Positions 13,253-16,090 of a stretch of 16,090 nt of DNA are shown piece by piece. The first letter of the stretch is position 1; each line of letters opens with the position of its first letter. The notes under the pieces were generated by a model. That model had not been told where the DNA came from. It saw only the letters and a list, made by a program, of their open reading frames with translations, and did not search any database. A program made the position numbers and the translations under genes. This DNA is from Thermoleophilia bacterium. Its GTDB lineage: Bacteria > Actinomycetota > Thermoleophilia > Gaiellales > Gaiellaceae. Location: positions 1 through 16,090 of the forward strand of contig JAICZB010000023.1 of the NCBI GenBank assembly GCA_025933895.1, given 5' to 3'.

Positions 13253-14602
13253 ATGAACATCGCGCCGAACCGCCTCCGTGAACGCCGATTCCCACGTTCG
13301 CCGCGCTCCCCCCGGCAGCGCGCAGCAGTCGCCTCCCTCGCCTCCGGAGCGGCGGTCGCCGCGGCGACCGCAATCGTCTTCGGAACCGTCCTCGGCCCGG
13401 GCCGGGCCGGGACGTCGCCGCTTCTCGCCGGCTTCCTGGCGCGCAGCTACGCGCCCGGACAGGTCGCCGTGCTCGACATCGGCGGCGGCGACACGAGCCG
13501 TGCGACCCTCCAGGTCTTCCAGGCCGGCGCGTCCGGGACACCCGGACCGTCAGCCGCACCCGGCTGGGACAAGCGCACCTTCGGCAAGCCGGTCACGGCG
13601 CCGCAGCAGGTGCGCCGCCCGTCGGGGAACGGGCGCTGGCTCGCGCACATCCGCCTCGGCTCGAGCTGGGCGAGCGGCGACTACGTGGCCCGTATCAGCT
13701 GGGGCGGCCACACGGACTACGCGCCGTTCGTGCTCCGGCCGCGCCGCCTCGGGAACGCGCCCGTGCTCGTGGTGGAGCCGACGAACACGTGGCACGCGTA
13801 CGACGTCGTCGGCGGCGACAGCTGGTACCTCGACTCGTCCGTCCACGTCATCGACCTCACGCATCCGTTTGCGAGCTCCAGGGTGAGCGGGACGCGCGTC
13901 CCGGCCGGCCTGCCGGAGCAGTTCTCGCGCTTCGACCTCGGCTTCCTGCGCTGGTACTGGCACAGCGGCTTCCGGGCCGACTTCATCTCGGACGACGACC
14001 TCGAGCACCTCGCGAGCGCCGGCCAGCTGAAGCGCTACCGGCTGATCGTCTTCGCCGGTCACGAGGAGTACGTCACGTCGCACACCTTCGACCTGATCAC
14101 CCGCTACCGCAACGCCGGCGGCAACCTCGCCTTCCTCTCGGCCAACAACTTCTTCTACAAGGTCACGGTGTCGGGGAACACGATGACCGGGCGCACGCGG
14201 TGGCGCGATCTCGGCCGGCCCGAGGCGGCGCTCGTGGGCTCGCAGTACGCCGGCTGGGACGAGGGCAAGTATCCGAACCGGCCCTACCGCATCACCGACA
14301 CCGCCGCAGCGCCCTGGCTCTTCGCCGGCACGGGTCTCCACGACGGCAGCGCAGTCGGCACCTACGGGATCGAGGTCGACGAGCCGAATTCCGCCTCGCC
14401 TCCGCACACGCACGTCCTCGCCGTGATCCCCAACGAGCTCGGTCCCGGCAACCCTGCGGAGATGACGATCTACACACGCGGCCGCTCGACGGTGTTCGAC
14501 GCCGGCGCGATCAACTTCGGCGCCAGCGCGCACTGGCCGGCGCTGTCACGATTCTTCTCCAATCTGTGGACTCATCTCAGCGGAGAGAGCAGCGATAGCT
14601 AG
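13253..14602 (+). CDS. Exported/membrane-anchored N,N-dimethylformamidase beta-subunit-like protein
   Basis: This 449-residue protein has a basic N-terminus (NRLRERRFPRSPRSPRQR) followed by a hydrophobic stretch (about 23-48). That arrangement is a signal anchor or signal peptide, so the bulk is outside the cytoplasm. The remainder shows the DMF-ase beta C-terminal family pattern: VLVVEPTNTWHAYDVVGGDSWY, FDLGFLRWYWHSGFRADFISDDDLE, YRLIVFAGHEEYVTSHTFD and GGNLAFLSANNFFYKV. True dimethylformamidase hydrolyses N,N-dimethylformamide with a separate alpha subunit. No alpha subunit is visible here and many family members have unknown roles, so the enzymatic label is uncertain. It is divergent from the BTAD-SIR2 operon and is followed at once by the PQQ-propeller lipoprotein. 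Confidence 0.85.
   Translation: MNIAPNRLRERRFPRSPRSPRQRAAVASLASGAAVAAATAIVFGTVLGPGRAGTSPLLAGFLARSYAPGQVAVLDIGGGDTSRATLQVFQAGASGTPGPSAAPGWDKRTFGKPVTAPQQVRRPSGNGRWLAHIRLGSSWASGDYVARISWGGHTDYAPFVLRPRRLGNAPVLVVEPTNTWHAYDVVGGDSWYLDSSVHVIDLTHPFASSRVSGTRVPAGLPEQFSRFDLGFLRWYWHSGFRADFISDDDLEHLASAGQLKRYRLIVFAGHEEYVTSHTFDLITRYRNAGGNLAFLSANNFFYKVTVSGNTMTGRTRWRDLGRPEAALVGSQYAGWDEGKYPNRPYRITDTAAAPWLFAGTGLHDGSAVGTYGIEVDEPNSASPPHTHVLAVIPNELGPGNPAEMTIYTRGRSTVFDAGAINFGASAHWPALSRFFSNLWTHLSGESSDS
14582..14597 (+). promoter_or_regulatory. Shine-Dalgarno placed for an in-frame ATA start of the lipoprotein
   Basis: GGAGAG (14582-14587) is followed by seven bases and then ATA (14595-14597) in the lipoprotein frame. 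No ATG, GTG or TTG in that frame lies at a suitable distance, and the GTG at 14622 has no ribosome binding site of its own. This suggests initiation at AUA, or coupled re-initiation at the upstream stop (14600-14602). Confidence 0.4.
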
Positions 14603-14621
14603 AAGCCTCGCGGCCATCGGG

Positions 14622-15818
14622 GTGATCCTCGCGGCCGGCGTGCTCGTCTCGTGCGGAGGCACCCGGCCGCGGACGACCGCCCCGACGACGACAGAGTCTC
14701 GGACCGTCCCGGCGACGACCACGACGGTGACGCGCCCGAAGCCGCCGCCCGCGCGGAGCGCCGTGCTGCCGTGGCCGACCTACGGGGCCGACAACGCTCG
14801 GCTTCGCGCCGTTGCCGAGCCCGGGCTGCGGCCCCCGTTCCGGCGCGTCTGGACGTTCCACGGGCGGCATCTGCTCGAGTTTCCGCCGTCGGTCGGTTAC
14901 GGCAGCGTCTTCCAGGAGGTCTTCGACGGGCGCCTCTACGCGCTCGACCCCGCGAACGGCCGTGTCCGCTGGCAGTACAACGCCCATCGCTGCGGCTGGT
15001 CGTCGCCGGCGCTCGCCTACCACCTCGTCTTCGCCACCTTCATCGGGAACTACGAGTGCCACGCGAAGCTCCAGGGCGGGGAGCTTCTGGCGTTCTCCCC
15101 CGGCACGGGCCGCATCCGCTGGAGGCGCGCGATCGGCCCCTCCGAGTCGTCACCACTCGTCGCGAACGGCACGGTCTACGTCGGCGACCAGGACGGGTAC
15201 GTCCGCGCCTTTTCCGCCCGCACGGGCCGGGCGCGCTGGCGCTTCTACACCGGTGCGCCGGTCAAAGCCTCTCCCACGCTCGCCTACGGGCGGATCTACA
15301 TCGGCAACTACGCCGGCGAGATGTTCGCGCTCTCCGCACGGACGGGCCGGCTGATCTGGCGGAGCGTCGGCCATGGCAATTTCTACTCCACCGCCTCGGC
15401 CAACGCCGGGCGCGTGTACGTCGGGTCGCTCGACGGTCGCGTCTACGCGTTCTCGGCCCGAAGCGGAGCTGTCCTCTGGAGCTTCGGGACGAGGGGCTAC
15501 GTCTACGCCTCACCGGCCGTCTGGCACGGCCTCGTCCTCGTCGGCTCGTACGACCACGACTTCTACGCGATCACGGCCGGCACCGGCTCGCTGCGGTGGG
15601 CCCACCCGGTGACAGCTCCGATCTCCGGCGCTGCCTCGGTCGTCGACGGACTCGTCTACTTCTCCACCTTCGCCCGCCGGACGTATGCGCTCGACGCCGC
15701 GAGCGGCCGCCCTCACGCGGAGTGGCCGGACGGCGAGTACTCGCCTGCCGTCGCCGCCAACGGCAGGCTCTATCTCGTCGGCCTCGGCCGCCTCTACGCG
15801 TTCGCCAGGGCCCGGTAG
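14622..15818 (+). CDS. PQQ-like beta-propeller lipoprotein
   Basis: From the GTG this is a 398-residue exported protein. The N-terminus has LAAGVLVSCGG, a lipobox (LVSC), then a Thr/Pro-rich linker (TTAPTTTESRTVPATTTTVT). A PQQ/BamB-type propeller follows, with blade ends such as GRVRWQY, GRIRWRRAI, GRARWRFYTG, GRLIWRSV, GAVLWSFGT and GSLRWAHPV, about seven blades. PQQ enzyme motifs are not evident, so I infer a scaffold or binding role at the cell surface. The GTG start gives a signal of only 10 residues without a basic n-region. An in-frame ATA at 14595, seven bases after GGAGAG, would give MARSLAAIGVILAAGVLVSC, a textbook lipoprotein signal. With that start the gene overlaps the upstream gene by 8 bases. 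Confidence 0.9.
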   Translation: MILAAGVLVSCGGTRPRTTAPTTTESRTVPATTTTVTRPKPPPARSAVLPWPTYGADNARLRAVAEPGLRPPFRRVWTFHGRHLLEFPPSVGYGSVFQEVFDGRLYALDPANGRVRWQYNAHRCGWSSPALAYHLVFATFIGNYECHAKLQGGELLAFSPGTGRIRWRRAIGPSESSPLVANGTVYVGDQDGYVRAFSARTGRARWRFYTGAPVKASPTLAYGRIYIGNYAGEMFALSARTGRLIWRSVGHGNFYSTASANAGRVYVGSLDGRVYAFSARSGAVLWSFGTRGYVYASPAVWHGLVLVGSYDHDFYAITAGTGSLRWAHPVTAPISGAASVVDGLVYFSTFARRTYALDAASGRPHAEWPDGEYSPAVAANGRLYLVGLGRLYAFARAR

Positions 15819-15955
15819 GCGGGGAAGAGCTCCTCGAACCGGGGCGGCGGCGTCGCACCGCTCGCGGCCCGCCAGATGAGCGACGAGACCCTCCACGTGA
15901 ACCTGGATCCCCGCTCCATGTGGAGCGTCGATCCCGGTGGCGAGACGTCTTCCAT
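15794..15955 (-). CDS. 53-aa hypothetical protein downstream of the histidine kinase
   Basis: ATG at 15955 opens a 53-residue frame ending in TAG, 18 bases after the histidine-kinase stop. AAGGGC (15970-15965) lies nine bases before the ATG. Another in-frame GTG lies two codons upstream. About 48 of 52 third codon positions are G or C, in line with real genes here. The product has a basic, Trp-rich middle (FTWRVSSLIWRAASG) and a C-terminus PPPRFEELFPAYRALANA. No family is recognised, and there is no signal peptide or clear membrane helix. It overlaps the end of the converging PQQ gene by 25 bases. It might be the degraded tail of a longer gene. Confidence 0.5.
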   Translation of the reverse strand: MEDVSPPGSTLHMERGSRFTWRVSSLIWRAASGATPPPRFEELFPAYRALANA

Positions 15956-15973
15956 GCGCACGATGCCCTTGCG

Positions 15974-16090
15974 TCACGCGGACACCGTGACCCGCTCGGC
16001 GATCGGGAGCTCGAAGGTGAACGCCGCTCCCTTGCCCGGGTCGGACTCGACCCAGATCCTGCCGTTCATCGAGCGCACGAGCTCGCGGCA
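15974..16090 (-). CDS. Sensor histidine kinase, C-terminal fragment
   Basis: Only the last 38 residues are inside the window. They read CRELVRSMNGRIWVESDPGKG followed by AAFTFELPIAERVTVSA and a TGA stop. This is the end of a HATPase_c domain: the helix after the G1 box, then the G2-like WVESDPGKGAAFTFELP strand pair. Such domains bind ATP and phosphorylate a histidine in two-component signalling. The sensor part and partner response regulator lie beyond the right edge. The nearby c-di-GMP enzyme and regulators do not show what it responds to. Confidence 0.88.
   Translation of the reverse strand, partial: CRELVRSMNGRIWVESDPGKGAAFTFELPIAERVTVSA

Overview
This is a high-GC, gene-dense bacterial window with very strong G/C bias at third codon positions and frequent GTG/TTG starts. 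Short CxxC zinc-ribbon proteins, a SARP/BTAD regulator, an nSTAND-WD40 protein and an actinobacterial-style 1-Cys peroxiredoxin together suggest an actinomycete. I infer something like Thermoleophilia (Gaiellales/Solirubrobacterales), but the sequence alone does not prove this. I find 18 protein genes, two of them cut by the window edges. Three of them are under 60 codons and would be missed by a 60-residue cutoff. I see no tRNA, rRNA, CRISPR array or insertion sequence.

Left part (1-4127). The 3' end of a MalK/UgpC-type ABC transporter ATPase meets two small cysteine-motif proteins on the minus strand. A divergent spacer then leads to a 1-Cys peroxiredoxin with a strong ribosome binding site, followed by a perfect 12-bp hairpin. 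Next come a 58-residue His-Pro-repeat membrane protein and a PAS-GGDEF-EAL c-di-GMP enzyme with all signature motifs present.

Middle (4137-8193). A translationally coupled minus-strand pair encodes a UBP-type zinc-finger protein and a GFA-domain protein. A coupled plus-strand pair (methyltransferase and VOC protein) follows. A drug-efflux unit comes next: a DHA2 MFS transporter with a coupled 57-residue helical protein, transcribed away from a MarR regulator. Overlapping palindromes lie in the MFS-MarR spacer.

Right part (8190-16090). The most interesting locus is a two-gene minus-strand operon joined by a GTGA overlap. The first protein fuses a SARP/BTAD transcription factor to a SIR2-like domain whose active-site motifs look substituted. 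The second is a membrane-anchored nSTAND-type NTPase carrying about 14-16 WD40 blades. The operon diverges from an exported N,N-dimethylformamidase-beta-like protein and a PQQ-propeller lipoprotein. The 93-bp spacer holds three direct repeats with an exact 11-bp period, the geometry of SARP operators. I infer that the fused regulator acts here, linking a possible NAD-related sensing module, a STAND switch and exported proteins. The window ends with a small uncharacterised ORF and the C-terminus of a histidine kinase on the minus strand.

Three of the five convergent gene junctions overlap by exactly four bases (cta+a/g), so the two stop codons share DNA.
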